Below, in pieces: positions 24,145 to 31,195 of a stretch of 32,960 bases of DNA. The notes below the pieces were generated by a model. That model saw only the letters and a program-made list of their open reading frames with translations. It did no database searches and was not told the origin of the DNA. Numbering within the stretch: position 1 is the first letter of the stretch; each line of letters begins with the position of its first letter. A program made the translations under genes and the position numbers. The stretch comes from a virus, in IMG/VR virus record IMGVR_UViG_3300043539_001124, positions 1-32,960 of that record; one strand, 5' to 3'.

Positions 24145-24701
24145 TAGTTGTGTTCTATTAAACCTAAGTTAACAGAGTCGTTTACTGTAACATTTATTAC
24201 AGTAGTTGCTGTACATCCTGCACTATTAACCGAATAGCTAATAGGAAAGGTACCATTCCCAGAAATATTGGGACAAAATTGATTGTTTAATACACCTGTG
24301 CCTGTAAATTGACCATTAGGTATTGATGCTGTTAAAGATACACAAGCATCACCACTGCAAAAGGGTCCAATAGCACCTATTGTTACGATTGGTTGATATA
24401 TGAATACATTTAAATTAACTGGTATTACAGGGCATGTTTGCCCTATTGCAGTCACAGTTATACCGTTAAGTATTAATCCTGGTGATGCATTACTCCAATC
24501 AACTTGAATAGTGTTTGTTCCTTGACCTGATACTAATATACCTGGTGCTAATACAGTCCATTGAAAGTTAATTCCTAAAATAGGATCAATTTCATAAATA
24601 GAACCTGCTGTTTGATAGCAAACTGTATCTGGATTAACAAAAGACTGTGCATGTACAAAACCAGATAATAATATCATTACGGAAAACAATAACTTTTTCA
24701 T
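24144..24701 (-). CDS. Secreted protein with PKD-like repeats
   Basis: A 185-residue exported protein. The signal peptide LLFSVMILLSGFVHA is followed by QS. The mature part has PKD/Ig-like strands: FQWTVLAPGILVSGQGTNTI then VDWSNASPG, and later GPFCSGDACVSLTASIPNG and YSVNSAGCTATTVINVTV, as in repeats of Bacteroidetes adhesins. Cysteines occur in pairs typical of such repeats. It ends in VNLGLIEHN, close to the LLSQINHN tail of the propeller/PKD protein. It touches the CHU_C gene (1-nt overlap). A surface or adhesion role is inferred. Confidence 0.78.
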   Translation of the reverse strand: MKKLLFSVMILLSGFVHAQSFVNPDTVCYQTAGSIYEIDPILGINFQWTVLAPGILVSGQGTNTIQVDWSNASPGLILNGITVTAIGQTCPVIPVNLNVFIYQPIVTIGAIGPFCSGDACVSLTASIPNGQFTGTGVLNNQFCPNISGNGTFPISYSVNSAGCTATTVINVTVNDSVNLGLIEHN

Positions 24702-24706
24702 ATGTA

Positions 24707-25192
24707 TTAAGGTATTAAGTTCTTTTGAAAGTAATCTGTATGGATTTCATACTTATATGAATTCCCAGTAACTAAATTAGAGATAATAATCTCTTTAGTT
24801 TTAGTTTCTTTGAGTTTTTTAACCTGATTAGTAGTAAGATTAATAACTGCAAGTATCTTACAACTCATTCTTTTTTGTGAAATAGCAGTAACTGTATCAT
24901 TCTTAAAAGTAATAATAGTTAACTCTGTTTGATCAGAACAATAAGACTCTAATGTAGAACCATCACTAAGATATATTTTAGTTGTAGTTGGATCTGTATA
25001 ATAGACTTTTAATGTTCTGGTATATCTATACTCAGCTTCCTGATCTTCATTCTCAATTATAGGAACTATATAGTTCTTTACATCAAGAAATAATGGAGCT
25101 GGTTGTATATTACTATTTACTTCTGGTGATTTATTAAAATCAACAAGGAAAAGTAATAACAAAAAAGTACAGGATAATAGAGTATTTCTCAT
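24707..25192 (-). CDS. Exported protein of unknown function
   Basis: A 161-residue protein with an N-terminal hydrophobic signal or anchor (LLSCTFLLLLFLVDF). The rest is strand-rich and threonine-rich (TRTLKVYYTDPTTTKIYLSD, VINLTTNQVKKLKETKTKEI). No sorting domain is visible. It lies in the secreted cassette, overlapping the first gene by 4 nt and 5 nt before the PKD-like gene, so it probably works with them at the envelope. Confidence 0.7.
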   Translation of the reverse strand: MRNTLLSCTFLLLLFLVDFNKSPEVNSNIQPAPLFLDVKNYIVPIIENEDQEAEYRYTRTLKVYYTDPTTTKIYLSDGSTLESYCSDQTELTIITFKNDTVTAISQKRMSCKILAVINLTTNQVKKLKETKTKEIIISNLVTGNSYKYEIHTDYFQKNLIP

Positions 25193-25926
25193 TTTATTTT
25201 AATTAGTCTACCTGATAAATCATAATAACGTTTAGTTCCTTCTACAATCTCTGGAGCAATTGCATAATCTATAAATACTAATTCTAGATTACCATTCAAA
25301 TCTTCTTCTGTTACTTTGTAATAGCTTATACCAGCATAATATTTATCATCATTAAACTCATAAGTTCTTGCTGTTGATGAGTAAGATTCTGCTGAAATTT
25401 CACATACTCTAGACCAGTTGAGTAAATCCGTTGATTTATCTACTAAAAATCTTCTTGTAGCAGTAGCGGAGCATATGATAAACTGACAATGTACTTGTGT
25501 ATTAAAACCTATTGTATATCCACATAACTCAACAGCTAATGGATTTATAACTATATAGTATGGACATAGATTATCTATTCCTGCACAAGCACCAGTGGTT
25601 GTAACTGAGACGCTTACCTCATATGTCTGTCCTGCAACTAATCCATCATATATATAGCCTGTGTATATTATGTCCCCATTAGGACTTCTCAATACAATAT
25701 TGCTAATTTGGATCCCACCAATACAGTTTGAACTAGAGTATCCAAAGTACAATGCAACTGTGGGATCACTTGGTATTAGTGTATAGGTAATAACAGTATC
25801 TAATGTGGGTTCTACAAATTCAGTGCAATAATCTCTAGTATATAATTGAATTATATTAAGATTATTTTCAGCTGATTTTATAGTATCACCTAGTAATGCT
25901 AAAGAAAGTAGTATTGAAGCAAACAT
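25189..25926 (-). CDS. Exported protein with FN3-like domain and short T9SS type A-like end
   Basis: A 245-residue protein with a short signal peptide (MFASILLSLALLG). A beta-rich middle follows (SVSVTTTGACAG). Residues about 150-220 match the fibronectin-like domain that commonly precedes T9SS sorting domains: FLVDKSTDLLNWSRVCEI, then YEFNDDKYYAGISYYKV and EEDLNGN. The protein ends in KRYYDLSGRLIKIK, which matches the central YDLxGRxI motif of type A sorting domains but stops before the usual GxYxL strand, so the domain looks truncated. It is the first gene of the cassette, behind a terminator and an AT-rich promoter-like region. Confidence 0.78.
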   Translation of the reverse strand: MFASILLSLALLGDTIKSAENNLNIIQLYTRDYCTEFVEPTLDTVITYTLIPSDPTVALYFGYSSSNCIGGIQISNIVLRSPNGDIIYTGYIYDGLVAGQTYEVSVSVTTTGACAGIDNLCPYYIVINPLAVELCGYTIGFNTQVHCQFIICSATATRRFLVDKSTDLLNWSRVCEISAESYSSTARTYEFNDDKYYAGISYYKVTEEDLNGNLELVFIDYAIAPEIVEGTKRYYDLSGRLIKIK

Positions 25927-25972
25927 GAACTGGTTTGTATATACTATAATATACAGTATTTCAGCTTAAAAT

Positions 25973-26006
25973 AAAAACCTGCTACCTAAATGAATAGATA
26001 GCAGGT
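25973..26006 (-). terminator. Rho-independent terminator upstream of the secreted cassette
   Basis: An 8-bp perfect stem ACCTGCTA/TAGCAGGT with a 14-nt loop; on the minus strand it is followed by TTTTTATTTT. It ends the transcript of the IMPDH-like gene and insulates the secreted cassette. The rest of the 207-nt gap (25927-26133) shows no ORF. It holds AT-rich promoter-like sequence near 25934-25955 and a TTGACA on the minus strand near 26042-26047. Confidence 0.82.
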
Positions 26007-26133
26007 CTCCAAAAAAATCTCACAAACACATACGTTTTCCCTGTCAAACTTAGCAAAAACACAAGCACTGATATGGTTAATAAAAGTTTTTGTTTTTAAA
26101 AGTTAGTTGTGTAATAAAGAACGAATGAGATTT

Positions 26134-27162
26134 TTATTTATTAAAACGGTTAAAAGAGTTGTAAGAAATCTCTATAATTTTAGGTTGACCAATAAATTGC
26201 TCTAGATTATATGCTCCCGTATACGACATAGCTGAAGCTAGGTAGTCTATAAAATTATTGACCCAAGAATCATAAGTATATTCTACTTCTCTGACTGTTT
26301 CAATTCCTTCTGATGTTTTAGTTTCATCTTTACCCCAGAGTTTTTGTACTGTTTTAGTACTCATGCCTCTGAACTCTTTATAAAACTTTTCATTATTATT
26401 AATAAATCTATCGTGCATTAATAGAGGATTCACTAAGTTTCCATTTTCATCTAATGTTGGAGCACAGCTTTCAAGCATTTTATTGAGCATTGAGCCAAGC
26501 ATAACATAATCTGCACCTAATGCTAAAGCTTTGATGATATCAGCATACTTTTTAAAGCCACCATCAGCAACAATTTGAGTTCTGGTACATCTAACCCAAT
26601 TATAGCAATTCTGATCTCTAATCTCTTTGCATTCTTGAATAAGTGAAGCCATAGGATATCCAACTCCTGTTTGCACAGTAGTTAGACATCCATTACCATT
26701 ACCTATACCAACACGGATATAATCTGCACCAGCTTCCTGCAAATGACCAAAAGTCTCAGGGGTAGCAACGTTACCAACCATAAGTACAAGTTGTTTACCA
26801 AATTTATCTTTGAATTTATGTACATAGTCATACAATTTAAGCATGTGACCATTTGCAACATCAATGAGAGCATAAACAGTTTCATCAGGTTTCAATTCTA
26901 ATTTATTAAAAACTTGATAGAAATCATCATAACCATAGGAGTAAAAATGCTCGTTACTAACAGCAAGATTGTTTAACCTTGGTAAACAGATGTTAAAATT
27001 CCTTTGAAAAATGTGAAGATTACTACTATTTACTACAGTATCCATAGGAGCTGTAAATAAAGGTAACTTCAAGGCATTTAGATAAGGATTAATCATCTTT
27101 CTTGAGTCAATTGTGCTACACATAGTAGGTTTAATAACTATGTCATCAAAGTCAAATTTCAT
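26134..27162 (-). CDS. IMP dehydrogenase / GMP reductase family enzyme
   Basis: A 342-residue (beta/alpha)8-barrel enzyme of the IMPDH/GMPR family, lacking CBS domains. The N-terminal PLFTAPMDTVV is the conserved substrate-side start. VGNVATPETFGHLQEAGADY and VRVGIGNGNGCLTTVQTGVGYP hold the nucleotide loop and catalytic Cys. IVADGGFKKYADIIKALALG and the flap GMSTKTVQ then SEGIE follow. The GVGYP after the Cys and the lack of CBS lean to GMP reductase, but the flap is divergent, so IMPDH activity remains possible. It would adjust guanine nucleotide pools for phage DNA synthesis. It overlaps the upstream gene by 4 nt. Confidence 0.85.
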   Translation of the reverse strand: MKFDFDDIVIKPTMCSTIDSRKMINPYLNALKLPLFTAPMDTVVNSSNLHIFQRNFNICLPRLNNLAVSNEHFYSYGYDDFYQVFNKLELKPDETVYALIDVANGHMLKLYDYVHKFKDKFGKQLVLMVGNVATPETFGHLQEAGADYIRVGIGNGNGCLTTVQTGVGYPMASLIQECKEIRDQNCYNWVRCTRTQIVADGGFKKYADIIKALALGADYVMLGSMLNKMLESCAPTLDENGNLVNPLLMHDRFINNNEKFYKEFRGMSTKTVQKLWGKDETKTSEGIETVREVEYTYDSWVNNFIDYLASAMSYTGAYNLEQFIGQPKIIEISYNSFNRFNK

Positions 27163-27401
27163 ATCCTGTTTTTAATTTTATACATCATTGTATTGAACTG
27201 AGTTTCTTCCATTTCATTAAAGTAATGTTCATAGTTTTCAGTAAGATAATCTTCTATCCGTTGTTTAACTTCATCACTAAGAATCATATGGATATCTTCA
27301 TCACTTCCTTGTAAATAAACAAACATCTCGTCTGCATTGAATTTCAATTCAAAGATAATATCAAATTTATTATCTGCGTATATAACTTCGTAGTAATCCA
27401 T
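27159..27401 (-). CDS. Unknown acidic 80-residue protein
   Basis: A small acidic, strand-then-helix protein (DIIFELKFNADEMFVYL, then a helix ending YKIKNRI). It is coupled by a 4-nt ATGA overlap to the IMPDH/GMPR-like gene. No motif recognised. Confidence 0.65.
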   Translation of the reverse strand: MDYYEVIYADNKFDIIFELKFNADEMFVYLQGSDEDIHMILSDEVKQRIEDYLTENYEHYFNEMEETQFNTMMYKIKNRI

Positions 27402-27407
27402 GATATA

Positions 27408-27701
27408 TTATTTAAAAACTATGTATTTAGGGTCTGTGCCAACTGATAATAATCTGTCTTTAATAGCAGTACTACACTCTTCTGATAATTTCTCAGCAAG
27501 TATTTCTTGATTACCAATATCAAACATGGCAAACATATCTACAAAATTTCCACTAATGTTATGAAGACCTTTAAGTTGATCTATTTTATTAGTAGCATAA
27601 TTATAGGTATCGTCATAGGTTTGCCATATTTCTATACATTTCTCTTTAAGCTCATCAAATAGAGCTTGTTCTGGTGGTGTATAATACAGTCTATTCTCCA
27701 T
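27408..27701 (-). CDS. Unknown 97-residue helical protein
   Basis: A soluble helical protein with a tyrosine-rich segment (YDDTYNYATNKIDQL) and a helical C-terminus with one Cys. It sits between two coupled small genes on one transcript. Function unknown. Confidence 0.65.
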   Translation of the reverse strand: MENRLYYTPPEQALFDELKEKCIEIWQTYDDTYNYATNKIDQLKGLHNISGNFVDMFAMFDIGNQEILAEKLSEECSTAIKDRLLSVGTDPKYIVFK

Positions 27702-27999
27702 TTTGTAAGTTATTAACTAAATCTAAAGCTTGTTGGTGACCTTTCAATGCATCTTCATAAGAAGAGTACCTATCTTGATATTGGTCATGTTCACCACCAA
27801 ATATCATAGTTTCCCATAACAATGGTAGTCTACTACCAAAACCATGATCTAAACCTAAAAATACAGTTGATACAAGAGTTTCACCAATAGTATCTTTCTT
27901 AGTAATTTTTTGATTCATATTCTCTTCTTCCCATTTGATATAATCTTGGAAATCATTACAAATCATTGGATTGTTTTCTTTGTCTAATTTATACCACAT
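27691..27999 (-). CDS. Conserved phage protein of unknown function
   Basis: A 102-residue protein. The segment TLVSTVFLGLDHGFGSRLPL followed by LWETMIFGGEHDQ and RYSSYEDALKGHQQAL is a pattern repeated in many phage and prophage proteins whose role is unknown. It overlaps both neighbours by 11 nt. I have reasonable confidence that the gene is real and conserved, and none about its function. Confidence 0.75.
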   Translation of the reverse strand: MWYKLDKENNPMICNDFQDYIKWEEENMNQKITKKDTIGETLVSTVFLGLDHGFGSRLPLLWETMIFGGEHDQYQDRYSSYEDALKGHQQALDLVNNLQNGE

Positions 28000-28240
28000 T
28001 GTAAATTTGTTTTAGTTTTTGTTCAATTTCTAATGTTTTTTCATCAGATACTCCAGTATTATAGAATCTAAAAGAGTTAAACTTACTCTTTATTTGAGAA
28101 TAACTAAAATCAGGTATTTTAATAAACTCCTGAAATTCATTATCTAGATATTCTACAGCTTCTGGATTATGCAAATCTAACCCGTAATGACCATCTTCTA
28201 AATAGTCTGCGTATTTAATATTGAATTCTTCTGCTGTCAT
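27989..28240 (-). CDS. Unknown 83-residue protein
   Basis: I start it at ATG 28238-28240, which forms an ATGA overlap with the upstream stop; a longer reading would need a TTG two codons earlier. The protein is acidic in its first half (YADYLEDGHYGLDLHN) and helical. No family recognised. Confidence 0.65.
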   Translation of the reverse strand: MTAEEFNIKYADYLEDGHYGLDLHNPEAVEYLDNEFQEFIKIPDFSYSQIKSKFNSFRFYNTGVSDEKTLEIEQKLKQIYNVV

Positions 28241-28710
28241 CACCAAGAGGATTGATAATAATAATCACCATTAAATACACCATCTGAATCCATTTCACCT
28301 TCTAAGAACTGAATAGTATCTTTGATATCATTATAATACCATTCATCATATTCAGTACTACCAAAAAAGAATCCAGGAGTAGTTGGTAATATATCCTGTG
28401 GATGTTTATCAGGATTAAATTCCATTACTTCTTTACACATCTGATAGAGCTTCTTTAAATCATCAGCTCCTACATAGTATTCTCCACAGTCATCTACATT
28501 ATTTTGGCAGTTTTTAACAAACCAATCATGTATCTGGTTAGCTTTTCTCCAATACATTACTTCTTCAGTAATATAGGATACTCTCTCAGGTTTAATCTTA
28601 GAAAATACTTCTCCACCTCTTTTAACAGTTACTTCAAACTGTTTTTCATCAGGAATATGTTCCCATTTTTTTACATATGTCTTCTTAGACATGTACATAT
28701 CTAGTCCCAT
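28240..28710 (-). CDS. Conserved phage protein (MGLDMY family)
   Basis: A 156-residue protein starting MGLDMYMSKK and containing YWRKANQIHDWFVKN, CGEYYVGADDLKKLY and TPGFFFGSTEYDEWYYNDI. This arrangement recurs in phages of many hosts, and I know of no assigned function. The conserved Trp/Arg/His and Tyr residues suggest a small enzyme or ligand-binding fold. It follows a 31-codon ORF by 2 nt. Confidence 0.78.
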   Translation of the reverse strand: MGLDMYMSKKTYVKKWEHIPDEKQFEVTVKRGGEVFSKIKPERVSYITEEVMYWRKANQIHDWFVKNCQNNVDDCGEYYVGADDLKKLYQMCKEVMEFNPDKHPQDILPTTPGFFFGSTEYDEWYYNDIKDTIQFLEGEMDSDGVFNGDYYYQSSW

Positions 28711-28712
28711 AA

Positions 28713-28808
28713 TTAAAATTTTAAGATTTGTAAATAGTTTTGATAGGCTTCTTCATAAGTTACAGCCCAAATTCTGTATCCATCAATAATGAATAGTTGT
28801 TTTTCCAT
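28713..28808 (-). CDS. 31-residue mini-protein
   Basis: A short ORF from ATG 28806-28808 to TAA 28713-28715, tucked between the radical SAM gene and the MGLDMY-family gene with 2-nt gaps on both sides. The product is aromatic (FIIDGYRIWAVTYEEAYQNY). It reads like a small strand-helix peptide. Existence rests on tight packing alone. Confidence 0.5.
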   Translation of the reverse strand: MEKQLFIIDGYRIWAVTYEEAYQNYLQILKF

Positions 28809-28810
28809 AA

Positions 28811-29665
28811 TTAAAAAATATATCTGATTTTGTTCCAAGGAATAATCTGATCATGTAACTCTACAAACTCTTGAATAAAACCAGATTTTAAATTATGTTG
28901 GTATCTAATATTCTTACCACCAAATTCTGATATCTTATTCTCTTGTATTTCAGGTTTCCATAGCAAATGTTCACCTGGTAAATCATACATCAGATTGTGT
29001 TTATGCTTTTGCTCATTATGAGTTAAGAATATAACCTCTGCTTTCACTTTATCCTTATTAATAACATGCTTATCTATGTATTCAAATAACATTTTATAGT
29101 TATCTAACCAACGTTCAGCAACAATAACAGGTGAAAAGTTTATATGTACATCATATCCTGCTGAGATAAACTCATCAATAGCTTTGATTCTATTTTCAAT
29201 ACTACTGGTATTAGGCTCAAGATAGTCTGAGTAAAACTGTGGCATCAAACTGAATCTAATTCTAATTTTCTCTTCAGGATTAAAATTTAAAAGTTTTTTA
29301 TTTACATACTTTGTGGCAAAAGAACCCATTGCAATATCATGATCTCTAAAGAAACTAAATATCTGTTCCCATTTATGATACCCTGCATGTAAAGCAAAGT
29401 CTTCGTTGCAAGAGATATCATAAGTAATTAGTGTATCATGTGTTTGATTAGGTTTTTCTACATCTGCAAACCAAGAATGGTTATTAATTTCAGTAAGAAT
29501 TTGATCTGTGTTAGTAGCTATACTTAAACCACTTGCTTTGTGTCTTTTCATATAACAGTAAGAACAGTTATATAAACAACCATGACCAAAACTAGGTGAG
29601 ATAAAGTCAGTACTTCTACCACTAGGTCTAATAAGCAAAGCTTTCCTAGTAACTTCTTCAATCAT
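28811..29665 (-). CDS. Radical SAM enzyme of the spore photoproduct lyase (SplB-like) family
   Basis: A 284-residue radical SAM enzyme from ATG 29663-29665; a longer TTG reading would run into the tRNA. The 4Fe-4S motif CLYNCSYC (residues 30-37, CxxxCxxC) is followed by family segments: TYDISCNEDFALHAGYHKW, FFRDHDIAMGSFATKYVN, RIRFSLMPQFYS, EPNTSSIENRI and GYDVHINFSPVIV. These match the spore photoproduct lyase/COG1533 group, some of which repair UV-made thymine dimers with S-adenosylmethionine. A repair role for phage DNA is plausible, but many relatives have unknown substrates. Confidence 0.85.
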   Translation of the reverse strand: MIEEVTRKALLIRPSGRSTDFISPSFGHGCLYNCSYCYMKRHKASGLSIATNTDQILTEINNHSWFADVEKPNQTHDTLITYDISCNEDFALHAGYHKWEQIFSFFRDHDIAMGSFATKYVNKKLLNFNPEEKIRIRFSLMPQFYSDYLEPNTSSIENRIKAIDEFISAGYDVHINFSPVIVAERWLDNYKMLFEYIDKHVINKDKVKAEVIFLTHNEQKHKHNLMYDLPGEHLLWKPEIQENKISEFGGKNIRYQHNLKSGFIQEFVELHDQIIPWNKIRYIF

Positions 29666-29680
29666 AATTTGTAATATTTG

Positions 29681-29782
29681 CAATCAGGACAGGACTCGAA
29701 CCTGTAGTTGTATTACTGTTTTCAATGTTATTGTAATACACCCGTTTATAGAGTTGCGTTTAACCAATTCCGCCACCTGACT
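29681..29782 (-). tRNA. tRNA-Leu-like (probable anticodon UAA), long variable arm
   Basis: Cloverleaf on the minus strand: acceptor AGTCAGG/CCTGATT, D-arm GCGGAATTGGTTAAACGC, T-arm ACAGGTTCGAGTCCTGT with a canonical TTCGA loop. The variable arm is long, with an 8-bp stem TGTATTAC/GTAATACA and a 16-nt loop, which points to a class II tRNA; with the D-arm this suggests Leu. The anticodon loop TATAAAC puts TAA at the anticodon position but A instead of the normal T at position 33, and the top pair of that stem is mismatched. Functional status is therefore uncertain. Confidence 0.75.
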
Positions 29783-29800
29783 ATTTGCTCTTTATTCTAT

Positions 29801-29875
29801 TACCCCTTTATATCAGAGCTAACCTGTTGAACTTATCCGAGTTTCTACAATTAAATGTATTCAGGGGTACAGGTT
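29801..29875. other. Structured element between the tRNA genes (degenerate tRNA or pseudoknot)
   Basis: TACCCCT (29801-29807) pairs with AGGGGTA (29863-29869), and AACCTGT (29821-29827) pairs with ACAGGTT (29869-29875). The two helices cross, as in a pseudoknot. Inside are two small hairpins, AACT/AGTT (29830-29843) and TACA/TGTA (29846-29859). The 7-bp outer stem, an A one base beyond it and the 70-nt length resemble a tRNA acceptor on the minus strand, but there is no TTCGA loop and no workable anticodon arm. Either a decayed tRNA or a separate structured RNA. Confidence 0.45.
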
Positions 29876-29879
29876 ATAG

Positions 29880-29951
29880 TGTTCCCACTAGGAATCGAAC
29901 CTAGATTAAAAGATTAGAAATCTTTTGTTCTATCCGTTGAACTATGGAAAC
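29880..29951 (-). tRNA. tRNA-Arg (anticodon UCU)
   Basis: Complete cloverleaf: acceptor GTTTCCA/TGGGAAC with one G-U pair and discriminator A; D-arm with GTTC/GAAC; anticodon arm AAAGA-TTTCTAA-TCTTT, giving anticodon UCU; short variable loop; T-arm CTAGG-TTCGATT-CCTAG. It reads AGA, the arginine codon used most in these AT-rich genes, so it would support phage translation. CCA is not encoded. Confidence 0.93.
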
Positions 29952-29961
29952 TGGGTAACTA

Positions 29962-30189
29962 CTAAGGTTTAATTAAAAATTGGTTTAGATATTCGTACAC
30001 AAGTTTTTTAACTTCTGCTTTTTTACTTTTCGGTACTCTTAAAGTTACATTGCAGGTTGGTTCACCATACTTAAATGGAGGACCTGCACCTTCACGTTTA
30101 CCACCTCTGTTTTCTTTCTTTTGTTCAACAACAGGTTCTGGTATAAACATTTTCTTAATCTCGCTGAATTTGATCATTTTGATTTTCAT
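29962..30189 (-). CDS. Small basic protein with GGKREGAGPP motif
   Basis: A 75-residue basic protein. Residues 28-37 read RGGKREGAGP, a Gly/Arg/Pro motif common in small phage and transposon-associated DNA-binding proteins. A strand-helix follows (NVTLRVPKSKKAEVKKLVYE) like a ribbon-helix-helix or AP2-type fold. It overlaps the upstream exported-protein gene by 4 nt and ends just before the tRNAs. DNA binding is likely, target unknown. Confidence 0.7.
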   Translation of the reverse strand: MKIKMIKFSEIKKMFIPEPVVEQKKENRGGKREGAGPPFKYGEPTCNVTLRVPKSKKAEVKKLVYEYLNQFLIKP

Positions 30190-30569
30190 TTGAATACTAT
30201 AAAGTTACGTTCTTGGAAATATACTAATGTAATATCTGCATAAGCACCATTTAAATACATTCTCCATGATGTTGGAGACATAATAACATAGTGTTTATTA
30301 AAGCTTTCTACATAGAAATTAACAGCATCATCATCTTTTGGAAAAATGACAGTTTCTGTACATATCTTATCTGAATCAAAATAATACAATGCTGTACCTG
30401 TTATTACTTCAATAGACAAATATAACTGTCCTTCATCAGTAAAATATACACTTGGATTTTTAGTTTCAAATTCTGAGTATATATCAGAATAAGCAGACCC
30501 AATACGGCATTGGGCATTTGTGAATACTACAGTTAGTAGCAGAAATAAACTTAAGATTAGTTTTTTCAT
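30186..30569 (-). CDS. Small exported protein
   Basis: A 127-residue protein with a clear signal peptide, LILSLFLLLTVVFTNA, followed by QC. The mature 105 residues are strand-rich (YFTDEGQLYLSIEVITG, NGAYADITLVYFQERNF) with two cysteines. No lipobox is visible. It is another phage-encoded protein sent to the envelope, separate from the larger secreted cassette. Function unknown. Confidence 0.72.
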   Translation of the reverse strand: MKKLILSLFLLLTVVFTNAQCRIGSAYSDIYSEFETKNPSVYFTDEGQLYLSIEVITGTALYYFDSDKICTETVIFPKDDDAVNFYVESFNKHYVIMSPTSWRMYLNGAYADITLVYFQERNFIVFK

Positions 30570-30602
30570 TTTGTTTAATTGGATTTGGTTGTAAAAATAG
30601 TA

Positions 30603-30905
30603 TTAAAATAGTTCAGGAAAACGTTCCTTGTAATATTGTAAATCAGCTTTTGCTTTTTCTACATCTCTTTTAACCATCTCTTTATGATATTCAGGGAATG
30701 AAATATAGCCAAGCTCCATAAGGATGCCTGGCTCTAAATCATTTGTTTCCATCATGTCAATAATAAAATGGTGATTCTCAGACCAAGCAGATGGTTCACA
30801 AGCATGTACAACATAAATACCTTTATCAGTACTAATGATGAACTTGTTTTCCCAAAATGCTGTTCTAAGAATCTTCTTACCAACAAGTTTGTCTTCCATG
30901 TTCAT
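30603..30905 (-). CDS. Unknown protein, paralogue of 31550-31861
   Basis: I start it at ATG 30903-30905, in an ATGA overlap with the upstream stop; the longer reading begins at TTG. The product is 100 residues. Its C-terminal half (ELGYISFPEYHKEM, then YYKERFPELF) is matched by the protein at 31550-31861 (ELGFITWEEWRDLE, then WLKREHPDLF), so the two are diverged duplicates. Function unknown. Confidence 0.7.
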   Translation of the reverse strand: MNMEDKLVGKKILRTAFWENKFIISTDKGIYVVHACEPSAWSENHHFIIDMMETNDLEPGILMELGYISFPEYHKEMVKRDVEKAKADLQYYKERFPELF

Positions 30906-31195
30906 AATGAAAACTCCTTCCAATTAATGAACTTAATCCAATCAGAATCTACTTCTTCAAATCCCAATCCTTTAACAAGATAATACCTGTTATCCTCATC
31001 TTTGATGATATCACCAACAGATGTTGATCTTACATCAAGATAAGCATAGTCAGGATTAAAATCATTTTGGGCATTAGTAAAAGCACCATCTAATGAATTG
31101 GCTTCAACATCACCTATATACTCATACTCATGTGTATTAGGTGTACATTCAGAGTTCAGTGCTCCAAATACGGGGTGAAAGATTTCAAATGTCAT
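30902..31195 (-). CDS. Conserved phage protein of unknown function
   Basis: A 97-residue protein. The segment YEYIGDVEANSLDGAFTNAQ followed by NDFNPDYAYLDVRSTSVGDI is a pattern I recognise as common in Bacteroidetes phage proteins without known function. It overlaps neighbours by 4 and 11 nt. Confidence 0.72.
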   Translation of the reverse strand: MTFEIFHPVFGALNSECTPNTHEYEYIGDVEANSLDGAFTNAQNDFNPDYAYLDVRSTSVGDIIKDEDNRYYLVKGLGFEEVDSDWIKFINWKEFSL

